This document shows, piece by piece, positions 55,492 to 62,969 of a stretch of DNA of 64,000 nucleotides. The notes under the pieces are model-generated. The model saw only the letters and a program-made list of their open reading frames with translations. It made no database searches and was not told the DNA's origin. Source of the stretch: VXNJ01 sp965249595 (GTDB taxonomy: Bacteria; Chloroflexota; UBA11872; VXNJ01); NCBI GenBank assembly GCA_965249595.1, contig OZ252242.1, positions 1,550,001 through 1,614,000 on the forward strand. The letters run 5' to 3'. Both the position numbers and the translations under genes were made by a program. How positions within the stretch are numbered: the first letter of the stretch is position 1; every line of letters starts with the position of its first letter.

Positions 55492-55896
55492 GTGTATTTG
55501 GTTGACACAGACGTTCTATCAGGGCTGCGACGAGTCAATCGCAACCCCGCATTGGAGGCCTGGATATCATCTCAACGAACGACAGACCTTCATCTGAGTG
55601 TTGTCACAATCGGCGAAATTGAGCGCGGTATTACCCAACAGCAGCAGCACGATCCAAGGTTCGCCGACGCGCTTGCTTCATGGCTTGATCAAGTCCTGCG
55701 CCATTACGCTAACCGGATTCTCGCCGTTGATGTTCCTATAGCGCGTAGATGGGGAGAGTTGTCAGCATCAGTCGGTCACACAAACGCCGACGTGTTGATT
55801 GCTGCTACTGCATTTGAACACGGCCTTACTGTCGTAACGAATAATGTCCGGCACTTTAAGCAACTTGGTGTACCTGTATTGAATCCTTTCACTTGA
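55492..55896 (+). CDS. VapC-type PIN-domain toxin
   Basis: 134 residues, GTG start directly after the antitoxin stop. PIN acids: Asp in YLVDTDVLSGLRR, Glu in LSVVTIGEIERGI, Asp in GHTNADVLIAATA, with TVVTNNVRHFKQLG at the C-terminal side (Asn rather than Asp in the last position). A ribonuclease that cuts tRNA or rRNA in the family. Intact, unlike several neighbouring toxins. Confidence 0.93.
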   Translation: MYLVDTDVLSGLRRVNRNPALEAWISSQRTTDLHLSVVTIGEIERGITQQQQHDPRFADALASWLDQVLRHYANRILAVDVPIARRWGELSASVGHTNADVLIAATAFEHGLTVVTNNVRHFKQLGVPVLNPFT

Positions 55897-56146
55897 GGGC
55901 TGGTGCAGCAAACATCTGGATCAGCCGGGCGATTGCAATTTGAATATCCAGATCCAGACGCCCAATCCTTCTGAGTGTTAAGTCGAAACAGAATCCGACG
56001 CTGCCACTGCCAATCGCATAAAGTGGGAATTGCGTGATCAACGACAACTATTCTGTCCACGCGCATTGACTCACGTTTTTTGCAATCGAAACGGGCCCAT
56101 TGCCAACATACAAGATTTGTAATCCAAATCTGGTTGGAGGCAACCG

Positions 56147-56420
56147 ATGTCAAAGAAGAGGATAGGTCGATCCGCGCGGTGCGAGCTGCTACTGGCCGTT
56201 CGTGACCGCCACGCCCGATCATCAAAGCCTCAAGAAAGGCGCAATCCTTAACGAAATCGCCTCTCAATCCGGCTACAACCGCAGATGCCTGACCCGACTG
56301 CTGGGGCAGACATCGGGCACCGCCCCGGCATTACAGCCTCGATCCTGAAATCGCATCTATGACGAGGCGGCCTGAGAATCCCTGATCGTCGTTAAGGGAA
56401 GCATCCGACCGGATACAACC
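56147..56420 (+). pseudogene. Decayed transposase remnant (integrase-core type)
   Basis: ATG 56147 with GGAGG six bases upstream. Reads SKKRIGRSARCELLLAVRDRH, then needs a shift near 56230 to give KKGAILNEIASQSGYNRRCLTRLL; after two in-frame TGA codons it goes on NRIYDEAA, ESLIVV, and after another shift REASDRI. This order matches the N-terminal part of transposases starting MSKKxxGKSAKxELL...KGxILDEx...GYxRKxAIRLL...RIYDEA...LWEASDRI. Only about 90 residues remain; the catalytic domain is gone. It directly abuts a truncated HAD gene. Confidence 0.65.
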
Positions 56421-56425
56421 GAGCC

Positions 56426-56993
56426 ATGAGCAGGATGCTTGCCAAGGAGGGCTTCGCCCTTACTGCCGAAAACCACCGCGCCATATTGGGAAGCAGCATC
56501 AACTTCACCTACCTCTACATCATCGACCGATTCGATCTCGCCAGTGATGTCAAAGACCCGATTCAGGCCCACGCTGTTGCCGTCGCCCATGTGCTCGGAA
56601 CCAACGCAATTGCCCAAGGGTATCAGATGGTTACTCGCGGGCCTTGGGCAACGAGGAATGCGCATTGGCATTGCCACCGGGTCACGAAGCAATTGGGCCG
56701 ACACCATCCTGGGGCGACTCGGCGTCGCCGATTTGTTTGAGGCCATCGCCGCCACGGGCATCGTCGCGGCGGGAAGACCATCGCTCGACCTCTTGCTTGC
56801 CGCGCGCTCGGAGTTAAGCCAGAGTTCTGTATCGCTATTGAGCGATTCACTGCGCGGCATTGTCTCAGCAAAAGCGGCGGGTTTGACAGTCGTTACCGTG
56901 CGGACCGGTACCACCGCAGGCATGGATGTCCCCCGAGCAAACTACGTTATCGACAACCTTTCCGAGTTCGACTTCGCCTGGCTCGCCCGCTGA
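56426..56993 (+). pseudogene. HAD-family phosphatase, 5'-truncated and frameshifted
   Basis: First frame: MLAKEGFALTAENHRAILGSSINFTYLYIIDRFDL (cap domain). Second frame, from about 56605: LPKGIRWLLAGLGQRGMRIGIATGSRSN (motif II Thr/Ser region), ADLFEAIAATGIVAAGRPSLD (Lys motif replaced by Arg), SVSLLSDSLRGIVSAKAAG (motif IV; expected Asp pair changed to Ser-Asp) and VIDNLSEF. The nucleophile motif DxDGT is absent because the 5' end is cut by the transposase remnant. Catalytically dead remnant of a phosphoglycolate-phosphatase/beta-phosphoglucomutase relative. Confidence 0.7.
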
Positions 56994-57056
56994 CGATTGC
57001 AGGGATCAGTACGGAAGTCGACTATGTCGCCGGCGCGATGCCACATATTGCCCGAC

Positions 57057-57091
57057 TAGACATAATACTGAGTACAAATGGCGAACAGATC
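57057..57091 (+). repeat. 35-bp dispersed repeat, copy B
   Basis: TAGACATAATACTGAGT, then A, then CAAATGGCGAAC and AGATC. Near-identical to copy A at 54351-54385. It lies 110 bp before the gene starting at 57202. The TAGACATAAT core is also found at 53547 and 58884. Confidence 0.6.
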
Positions 57092-57201
57092 GCCTTTCGT
57101 CGCGTGACATCCGCAGCGGTCAATAACGAGCGCAAAGCGCCGAGGGGAGCAAATTGTCACGTTTGCCGAGAATGAATTTACCTGAGGAAGGTGAATCCCA
57201 A

Positions 57202-57828
57202 ATGAACGATCAGCCACAGACCGATCGGGCTGTAGACCTCTGGCGGGCCATCGCACAGACCGGTGAAATCGTGGAATTCTTTACCGGGATGTTCGAGGTG
57301 ATGGGCATCATCATCGAGGAGACCGGCGAGGAGCTTGCGGTAAGGGTAGGCGAGGACAGGATTCATATCGATTCCGGTCTGCCGCAGGAGTACGACTTCC
57401 TCGTGCCGCTGAAGCTGGAGAACGTAAACAACCTGATAAGCCACGCAGCGGACGGCAGGCTCGATGATTTCGAGGCGTGGCGAATCGTATCCGTCCTGTT
57501 CACGCCCCTTACCCGCGAAACTCTCAAGAACTCCGTGATGTCCAGGGGCATACTGCGGAAGCTGGCAAAAATAGAAGACCTGATACATGTCCGGTTGCTT
57601 GGCCCTCGATCCGAACATGTCGCCAATCACTCCCTCATATTCGTTAGCGGTCAATGGCTGGTCATAGAGGGTCTGCACGGCCAGGCCGGAAGAACCTTCA
57701 CCATGACTGCCGATGAGTGCGCTGTCTACCAAAAGCGGGTCTTCAGGGCGATGAAGGCGGACAGCATCCTGGGCTGGATAAGCTTTGCGCGGTGGTACTT
57801 TAAATGGAGGTCCGGCGCCTCGCATTAA
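57202..57828 (+). CDS. Hypothetical protein with foreign codon use
   Basis: 208 residues from ATG 57202, with GAAGGTG about 10 bases upstream. Recognisable segments: LWRAIAQTGEIVEFFTGMFEV, GEELAVRVGEDRIHIDSGLP, YDFLVPLKLENVNNLISHA, FEAWRIVSVLFTPLTRETL, RGILRKLAKIEDLIHVRLLG, FTMTADECAVYQKRVFRAMK, ILGWISFARWYFKWR. The middle looks like a lipid-binding (SCP2-like) alpha/beta fold, but that is weak. It uses AGG/AGA and ATA freely (about 7 of 16 Arg as AGG/AGA and 7 ATA codons), unlike the neighbouring core genes, which points to recent transfer. No function assigned. Confidence 0.75.
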   Translation: MNDQPQTDRAVDLWRAIAQTGEIVEFFTGMFEVMGIIIEETGEELAVRVGEDRIHIDSGLPQEYDFLVPLKLENVNNLISHAADGRLDDFEAWRIVSVLFTPLTRETLKNSVMSRGILRKLAKIEDLIHVRLLGPRSEHVANHSLIFVSGQWLVIEGLHGQAGRTFTMTADECAVYQKRVFRAMKADSILGWISFARWYFKWRSGASH

Positions 57829-57924
57829 GGAGCAGTGGGCCGTTGTTTCCGGTCCTTGATAGGCCATCGCTTACTTCCCGGCTCCAACCCGTCGCGCCAG
57901 CGATTGGTAACCATCAAGGCTGGG

Positions 57925-58302
57925 TCAGAAAGATATTCGCCTGATTCCGTTGACTCCGTCAAAGTGGATGTCGTTACTCAGTACCGGGAGGGAATGCTGG
58001 ATGGCAAGCGCCGCAATCCAAACATCGTTGGACGGAATCGGATTACCTTTCGACTTCAACTCCAATCGGATATCGGCGTACGCATATGCCGTGGCGGTAG
58101 TTACCGTTGCGATTTCAACAGTGGGTACGTGTGCGCTGATCCACGCTTCATACCGGGCACGATGACGCGATTGCCGGATCCCGAACACATATTCCCCGAG
58201 AACAATACTCGGCAGGACTATTCGCAAAGCTGACCGCAGGTGATCAGCAAGCTCTGGATGACCTTCAGCCCATCCTGACAATGCGTTGGTATCGAGAATC
58301 AA
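57925..58302 (-). CDS. PIN-domain toxin (VapC family)
   Basis: 125 residues, TTG start overlapping the antitoxin stop (TTGA). PIN motifs: MILDTNALSGWAEG (Asp), LPSIVLGEYVFGIRQ (Glu), IPSNDVWIAALAIQH (Asp), VLSNDIHFDGV (Asp). Complete acid set, so it should be an active ribonuclease. Pairs with the RHH antitoxin directly upstream on the same strand. Confidence 0.92.
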   Translation of the reverse strand: MILDTNALSGWAEGHPELADHLRSALRIVLPSIVLGEYVFGIRQSRHRARYEAWISAHVPTVEIATVTTATAYAYADIRLELKSKGNPIPSNDVWIAALAIQHSLPVLSNDIHFDGVNGIRRISF

Positions 58303-58568
58303 GCTAGGTCGTCAGGCGAGACCACTTCAAATTCTTCTTCAATCAAATTGAGGATCCGACGGTTTTCGACCTTGAGGTCGGACAGGGCACCAAAACCGGC
58401 CATCCAAGGTGCTGTGCGCAATTCGTCGGATTGGGACTCAATTAGGCGCCTGGCAAGGTGCTCTTCAAGTGCCTCGGTGTACAAAGACTTCATCGACACG
58501 CCGCGACTAGCCGCCAATGCTTTGACCTGCCGGAAAGTGGCTTCGGGAAGCTCTATCGTTGTTTTCAT
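58299..58568 (-). CDS. VapB-type antitoxin (RHH family)
   Basis: 89 residues, ATG 58568. Ribbon-helix-helix pattern at the N-terminus: KTTIELPEATFRQVKALAASRGVSMKSLYTEALEEHLA, then a toxin-binding tail ending EEEFEVVSPDDLA. No ribosome site is seen; the start is two bases from a 7-bp inverted repeat, so translation may be from a short leader. Stop overlaps the toxin start by 4 bp. Confidence 0.9.
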   Translation of the reverse strand: MKTTIELPEATFRQVKALAASRGVSMKSLYTEALEEHLARRLIESQSDELRTAPWMAGFGALSDLKVENRRILNLIEEEFEVVSPDDLA

Positions 58569-58570
58569 AT

Positions 58571-58594
58571 GGCCATATTACCATCTTTATGGCC
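58571..58594 (-). promoter_or_regulatory. Inverted repeat at the VapB start, probable operator
   Basis: Arms GGCCATA (58571-58577) and TATGGCC (58588-58594), perfect, 10 bp apart, directly upstream of the antitoxin ATG on the minus strand. Position and size fit the binding site of an RHH antitoxin for autoregulation. Confidence 0.55.
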
Positions 58595-59163
58595 CAATAA
58601 CACATATTCATTACGGATCCGCCGGTCCGGTTGCAGCATTCATGGGCCTGCCGAGCCGATCTTTTCCGGCCCTCAGTGCTCCTGGCAACGTTATGGCCGC
58701 AATATTCGCGTGCCAGGATTTCACACTCCGCATGAGCGTCGAATCTCGTTGGGGAATCCGATACATCGTCTCGTTGATTGCGCGACTGGATTTGAGACAC
58801 ACTTTCGTCGAGTCAAAGAAGCATTGCAGCACTTGGCTAGTTCTTGATTGAGGAAACTGATTAGCCAACCGAAACGGCATTGGTAGACATAATAGGGAAG
58901 ATGCTCAATGCTCTGTGAAGGCCAGTCATGGCCGCTGTCAAGGCGAACATACGCCGCCGCTAACTTCAGGACCGCTCCCATTTGATTCGAATGCGAAAGA
59001 CTTTCGAAAGCTACTTGCCATGTTTTCACCGTGCCCTCAATGAATCCGCTCCGGCACGGCAAGTGGCTCGTTGTCGATCAGTAAGAGTGTGTGCAATTGC
59101 ATCCGCCACAATTAATTGAAGGGCGGTGCACGGAATAGATCGCCTTCCTTATTCGGGAACTAA
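58595..59163. other. Island intergenic region
   Basis: About 570 bp with no recognisable gene. Open frames of up to 113 codons on the minus strand (58721-59062) and 167 on the plus strand (58348-58851, overlapping the antitoxin) lack protein-like pattern. It carries the fourth TAGACATAAT copy at 58884-58893, 270 bp before the DUF433 gene. Confidence 0.35.
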
Positions 59164-59400
59164 ATGGCCATGAAGGCGCTGGACAGAATAACTTTCGATC
59201 CCAACGTCATGGGTGGGAAGGCCTGCGTTCGCGGCATGCGCGTCACCGTAGGGATTGTCGTGGGGCTATTGGCATCAGGGCACTCCCCCGCCGAGATCTT
59301 AGAGGCCTATCCCTATTTGGAGCCAGAAGATATTGATCAATCTCTGGCTTATGCAGCTTGGAGGCTGGAGGAACGTGAGGTTCCACTTTCCACGCCGTGA
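59164..59400 (+). CDS. DUF433 antitoxin-like protein
   Basis: 78 residues, ATG 59164 with GGGA just upstream (ATG 59170 also possible). DUF433 pattern: RITFDPNVMGGKACVRGMRVTVGIVVGLLASG, SPAEILEAYPYLEPEDIDQSLAYAA. The small helical DNA-binding-like protein is regularly found directly before DUF5615 PIN-like toxins, as here, where the stop overlaps the toxin GTG by 4 bp (GTGA). Intact. Confidence 0.92.
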   Translation: MAMKALDRITFDPNVMGGKACVRGMRVTVGIVVGLLASGHSPAEILEAYPYLEPEDIDQSLAYAAWRLEEREVPLSTP

Positions 59401-59765
59401 GGTTAAAGGTCCTGGTAGATATGAATCTGTCGCCGGTTTGGGTGTGGGCGCTGCGGGATCAGGGGTGAGAGGCTACTCACTGGTTGACCGTCGGCGACCC
59501 AAGGGCGACCGACAGGGAGATCATGGATTGGGCAGCCGCCCATGCGCACGTGGTTTTCACCCACGATCTCGATTTCGCGACAATGCTCGCGTTAACGCAA
59601 GGCGGCGGCCCTAGCGTGATTCAAATCCGATCCGATAATGTATTGCCCGATTACCTCGGGGGAGCAGTCTTTGCCGCGCTCGCTCAGCACGAATCAGACC
59701 TGTCAGTTGGAGCATTGGTTGTGGTTGATGAACGCCGGAGCAGAGTTCGAATACTGCCGCTCTAA
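59397..59765 (+). pseudogene. DUF5615 PIN-like toxin with in-frame TGA
   Basis: GTG 59397 overlaps the DUF433 stop. Reads RLKVLVDMNLSPVWVWALRDQG, TGA at 59466-59468, then EATHWLTVGDPRATDREIMD, WAAAHAHVVFTHDLDFATML and on to LPL and TAA at 59765, one frame throughout. This is the full DUF5615 pattern, including the first Asp (LVDMNL), DPRATDREI and THDLDF. The stop replaces the residue after Gln-Gly, often aromatic or His in the family, compatible with TGG to TGA. An internal restart at TTG 59484 would lose the first catalytic Asp and give an inert toxin. Confidence 0.78.
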
Positions 59766-60232
59766 GAAGATCTCTCGCCTTCGCGTTCCGGTGGCAGACC
59801 TTAATCCGATTTGACCCGGCGTTCGCCGTTCACCCTACTTTGGATTAACGTCGTCGTGCGTGCCGACAATTTCCTCGCCGTCGCTTTTCAGACGCATGTC
59901 AGCGGGGCTCAAGCGATCCAACAACAACGATTTCAGTAGTCGCGATGGCGACACTTTTGCGCGCGTAGGTTAGACGCGGAATCTGGTTTGGTCCGAATGC
60001 GTGGCTTGCAATTCCTAAGTTGGGCCCGATGGTGGTTCGGAGCCGAGACCGGTGAATTGATGGTCGAGTAGTGCACGCGTTAGACCTAACCCCTATTACA
60101 TCCAGTTCCGCATGGATCACAGCGATTCGTCGCGTTCAAACCATGGTGGCTGACTTGCATGAGTTGCTTCATTGGTTGCCCAAATAGACGCCTAGTCCAA
60201 TGCAAAAACAAACGGCCACGATTAGTCCCGCG
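59766..60232. other. Island intergenic region
   Basis: 467 bp between the DUF5615 remnant and the convergent HigA gene. A minus-strand frame of 73 codons (59899-60120) and a 20-codon peptide near 59840-59900 are not recognisable. No terminator with T-run found. Confidence 0.3.
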
Positions 60233-60523
60233 TCAGTCCACTCCGGCAGTTACAAACCGCTCGACTTCGATCTTTTCGCGTCTAGCCCTCGCAAGATCGT
60301 AAGCAGTCTGCAATGCAAGCCAGGTTTCCGGAGTAGAGCCGAAACTCATTGACAAACGCAAGGCCATTTGCACTGAAACCCCGGCGCGTTCATTGACCAA
60401 TTCCGAAAGGGTCTGCCGCGAAATTCCTAGCCCTTTGGCAGCCCTTGTCACGGACAAACCCAAAGGCTCAAGGCATTCGTGCTTAACGATTTCGCCGGGG
60501 TGAGGTGGATTCGTCATCGGCAT
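60233..60523 (-). CDS. higA: HigA-type antitoxin (XRE/HTH)
   Basis: 96 residues from ATG 60523, fixed by AAGGAAA six bases upstream; the frame is open 16 codons further up. Addiction-module HigA pattern: NPPHPGEIVKHECLEPLGLSVTRAAKGLGISRQTLSELVNERAGVSVQMALRLS, FGSTPETWLALQTAYDLARA. The helix-turn-helix is LSVTRAAKGLGISRQTLSEL. It is second in the higB-higA operon, 10 bp after the toxin, the usual reversed order for this family. Confidence 0.94.
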   Translation of the reverse strand: MPMTNPPHPGEIVKHECLEPLGLSVTRAAKGLGISRQTLSELVNERAGVSVQMALRLSMSFGSTPETWLALQTAYDLARARREKIEVERFVTAGVD

Positions 60524-60533
60524 TGAGATTTCC

Positions 60534-60812
60534 TTAGTGGTAATCGACGTAGTCAACTTCGAAGGCATCACCGTCTTCGAATCTGAATGTGACTCGCCAA
60601 TTCGCTGATACGGTAACTGCGTGATGCCCTTTCAACTGCCCGGTTAGCGGATGCACTCCAAAGCCCGGCATGGCCATGCCCTCCCATCCCGTGCTTTGGT
60701 CAAGGACCGCGAGGATTCGCCGCAATTTGGAGACATGATCGGGATTCAATCGGTGTTGCCGACGGCCTTCATAAAGAGCCCTTGGACCACGGTGCTTGAA
60801 TGATCTGATCAC
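60534..60812 (-). CDS. higB: HigB-type toxin (RelE superfamily)
   Basis: 92 residues, GTG start. Plasmid-maintenance killer pattern: MIRSFKHRGPRALYEG at the N-terminus, HVSKLRRILAVLDQSTGWEGMAMPGFGVHPLTGQLKGHHAVTVSANWRVTFRFEDGDAFEVDYVDYH. The WRVTFRFEDGDAFEVDYVDYH end is the RelE-fold core with the RNase residues. Cuts mRNA on the ribosome in characterised homologues. Intact and paired with higA. Confidence 0.94.
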   Translation of the reverse strand: MIRSFKHRGPRALYEGRRQHRLNPDHVSKLRRILAVLDQSTGWEGMAMPGFGVHPLTGQLKGHHAVTVSANWRVTFRFEDGDAFEVDYVDYH

Positions 60813-61357
60813 AAATGGATTGTAAGGTGTCGCCTGACACTTGGCAACAGCAGCTCAATGGTAGAGCCTGCGCCACGTGAACATGGGCATTCGACCCGCG
60901 GCAACTGGCACTCTCCTTCCTGCCATCTGCCAATTAGCCTGGCTAATCCGTAATCCCTATTACTTCCAGCGCTCAATGCGGATGTTAATGGCCCACTGGC
61001 GCTCCGGTACTGCCAGTGATCGGCCAGATCGGGTGTGAGTTGAACTCCGCCGCTTGGTGCTGGCGCATGTGAGGGGCAATATGTCCTTTCACTAACGTGA
61101 GTTTTTCGATCGAAATGAAGTCTTGATCGCCGACGTCAATGCTGCCCATAAACACACCAATTGCACGGGATCGCATCTGGGATTGGCTTTGAGCGAGTCC
61201 AACTGCGGCAATAACAAACACTCTGTTCAGCAGGGGATCAACCAATCGGAAGGCGGACGCTAAATAGTGGTAGATCCGGTTCGGATCCGATTTAGTTGGT
61301 GATTGTGCGGATGACCAGGCGCAAATTTGGCTGCGAATGGCAGGAGGGTGGCTGCCG
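60813..61357. other. Intergenic region with tRNA-like fragment
   Basis: About 545 bp between HigB and the Mrr-like gene. At 60852-60868 the sequence AGCTCAATGGTAGAGC equals a classic tRNA D-arm, and GCATTCGACCC follows about 20 bases later like a T-loop, but acceptor and anticodon arms do not pair. An 86-codon minus-strand frame (60985-61245, VFVIAAVGLAQSQSQMRSRAI...) is unrecognised and may be a chance ORF. Confidence 0.35.
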
Positions 61358-62359
61358 TCAGTCGATCGGGACGAAAACTTTTTTTAGCGGCATCAATGCT
61401 TGTGCTTGCGGCTCCAATTGCTCGTAATTTTCCAAAAGCAATTCAGTGAACTCGTCGCCGGTCGGGGTCGTCAGAGAGATTCCCTGCGGTGTTCTTTCAG
61501 CCTCATATAACGCTTCTCGTGTGAATCCCCCTGTCGAAACGAAGAGGCCTTTATCCGGATGTCGCAATGTCGCAATGAATTCTCGAAGTTCGCTCGGATT
61601 CGCACGCTGATTTCGTTGTTTAACTTGCACTTTGATTCGGGGTGATTCGAGTCCAAGTGGGTCAGATTGCGCAACAACGTCCACGCCTCGGTCTGGACCT
61701 TGCTCGGTGCGCCGCGCGAAATAACCCATGGAGCGCAGAAGCGCGGCCACAAGTTCCTCAAAGTCAAACGGGTCCATTTGGGCAATCTTGTCAGAAATCA
61801 ACTCTTCGGCTTTTCCCTGTACTTCCTCGTACAACTGAACCTCCGACTCCACCTGAGTTGGAGTCTCAAGGGAGCCATTCATAGCCGGGTGGCCGAAAGC
61901 GATCCGTTCGAATTCATCTCGGTGATCATTCATTGAGAAAAGTGTCAGTGTGCTGCCGGCGCTGTTCTTAGCGCGATTGGATAGCACGTCTCGTGAAATT
62001 CGCTTCAACCAATCGACTGGCCGCGTGTGCGGATTGTTATATTCTCGTCCCGGTACATACCTATAAGGACCGGTACATTTGCCGATCATGATTTCACGCG
62101 TATCCCGGATTGGCGTGAGAATCAAGTCACCATTCTGAATTTCATTCAAGAAGCGAAACATTTGCCCCGCCCACACAATTAGACGACGCTTCTTGGTATT
62201 CGGATGCTCGCCCTCCAAAACCGACATGAATCCCTCCTGCGTCTTAAGGGGCGAGACATCACCACTGTGGAAAAACCCAATTGCGATGATGCCGGCCGCC
62301 CAATATGCGTCCGCATGAACACCGCCACCACCGGCTCGGACTACCCAAACGTTTTGCAT
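61358..62359 (-). CDS. Mrr-like restriction endonuclease
   Basis: 333 residues from ATG 62359, with AAAAGGGATG about 8 bases upstream; the frame extends 32 codons further. N-terminal half (VWVVRAGGGGVHADAYWAAGIIAIGFF, NGDLILTPIRDTREIMIGKCTGPYRY) resembles the EVE/winged-domain-like specificity module seen before Mrr domains. The C-terminal nuclease domain: MDPFDFEELVAALLRSMGY, TEQGPDRGVDVVAQ (catalytic Asp), IKVQVKQRNQ (Gln-x-Lys), PSELREFIATL, GLFVSTGGFTREALYEAE. Members cut modified DNA, so this is probably a type IV restriction or defence nuclease. No methyltransferase is seen nearby. Confidence 0.85.
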   Translation of the reverse strand: MQNVWVVRAGGGGVHADAYWAAGIIAIGFFHSGDVSPLKTQEGFMSVLEGEHPNTKKRRLIVWAGQMFRFLNEIQNGDLILTPIRDTREIMIGKCTGPYRYVPGREYNNPHTRPVDWLKRISRDVLSNRAKNSAGSTLTLFSMNDHRDEFERIAFGHPAMNGSLETPTQVESEVQLYEEVQGKAEELISDKIAQMDPFDFEELVAALLRSMGYFARRTEQGPDRGVDVVAQSDPLGLESPRIKVQVKQRNQRANPSELREFIATLRHPDKGLFVSTGGFTREALYEAERTPQGISLTTPTGDEFTELLLENYEQLEPQAQALMPLKKVFVPID

Positions 62360-62969
62360 TTCACATCCCTTTTGGTTCGGTTGTTTTGTGGTGCGAGATC
62401 CTTGGTGTGAAGCAGCTAAATCCGCACGACACCCTGATTTGCCGGTCCAATTCACTCTTGAGGGTTATCGTAATGTCAAGTTTGACCAATTTAGATTCGG
62501 CGGTACAGGATTGGATCCACCCCAGGCGAATTGTGCCGTTTCGAATTGGATATCCTGCGCAATTGCGATTCAGATTTGCTCACTGCGCGCTGATTCAAAT
62601 TTCCAAGCTTCTTGAAGCTCTGATTTCCTGTTTGCGGTGGTGGATGGAAACCTCATCATCTCAGGAGGGGTCGGCGCCAGCGGGGCGATACTGGCAAGGC
62701 GCCAGCGTCTTCATCGGCCCAGGGCTTCCTGGAGCGCCTATCCGGAGACTGGTTTGACCGATTGATACACGCGCATGACCGAGCATCACGCATTCGCACC
62801 TTCATCCTCAGCGATGCCGAAAGTCGCCGGCCCCGACCATGGGACTTGTCTGCGACGTGTGCAACGCGGGTCGGTGGGTCAGCGGGGGATCCGAGTCCTT
62901 GACGTGATCGCATTGATTCGGCTCGCAACTCCAGGGCAGATGCGGTAACGGGAGCGGCTCGGACCCGAA
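62360..62969. other. Divergent intergenic region
   Basis: 610 bp between the Mrr-like gene and the terminal ORF. Small frames on both strands have no recognisable pattern. A 10-bp direct repeat GGCGCCAGCG occurs at about 62673-62682 and 62699-62708. Presumably contains both promoters. Confidence 0.3.

Noticed and set aside
57178..57867. 229-codon minus-strand frame opposite the AGG/ATA-rich gene
   Set aside because: The plus-strand frame has a better ribosome site and protein-like hydrophobic pattern; the minus frame looks like a shadow.
54892..59468. TGA reassigned to Trp or Sec in the island
   Set aside because: Intact island genes end with TGA, the transposase TGA replaces an Arg position, and no SECIS-like element was recognised; kept only as an alternative.
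60838..60915. Functional tRNA gene
   Set aside because: Only the D-arm and a loose T-loop fit; acceptor ends and anticodon stem do not pair.
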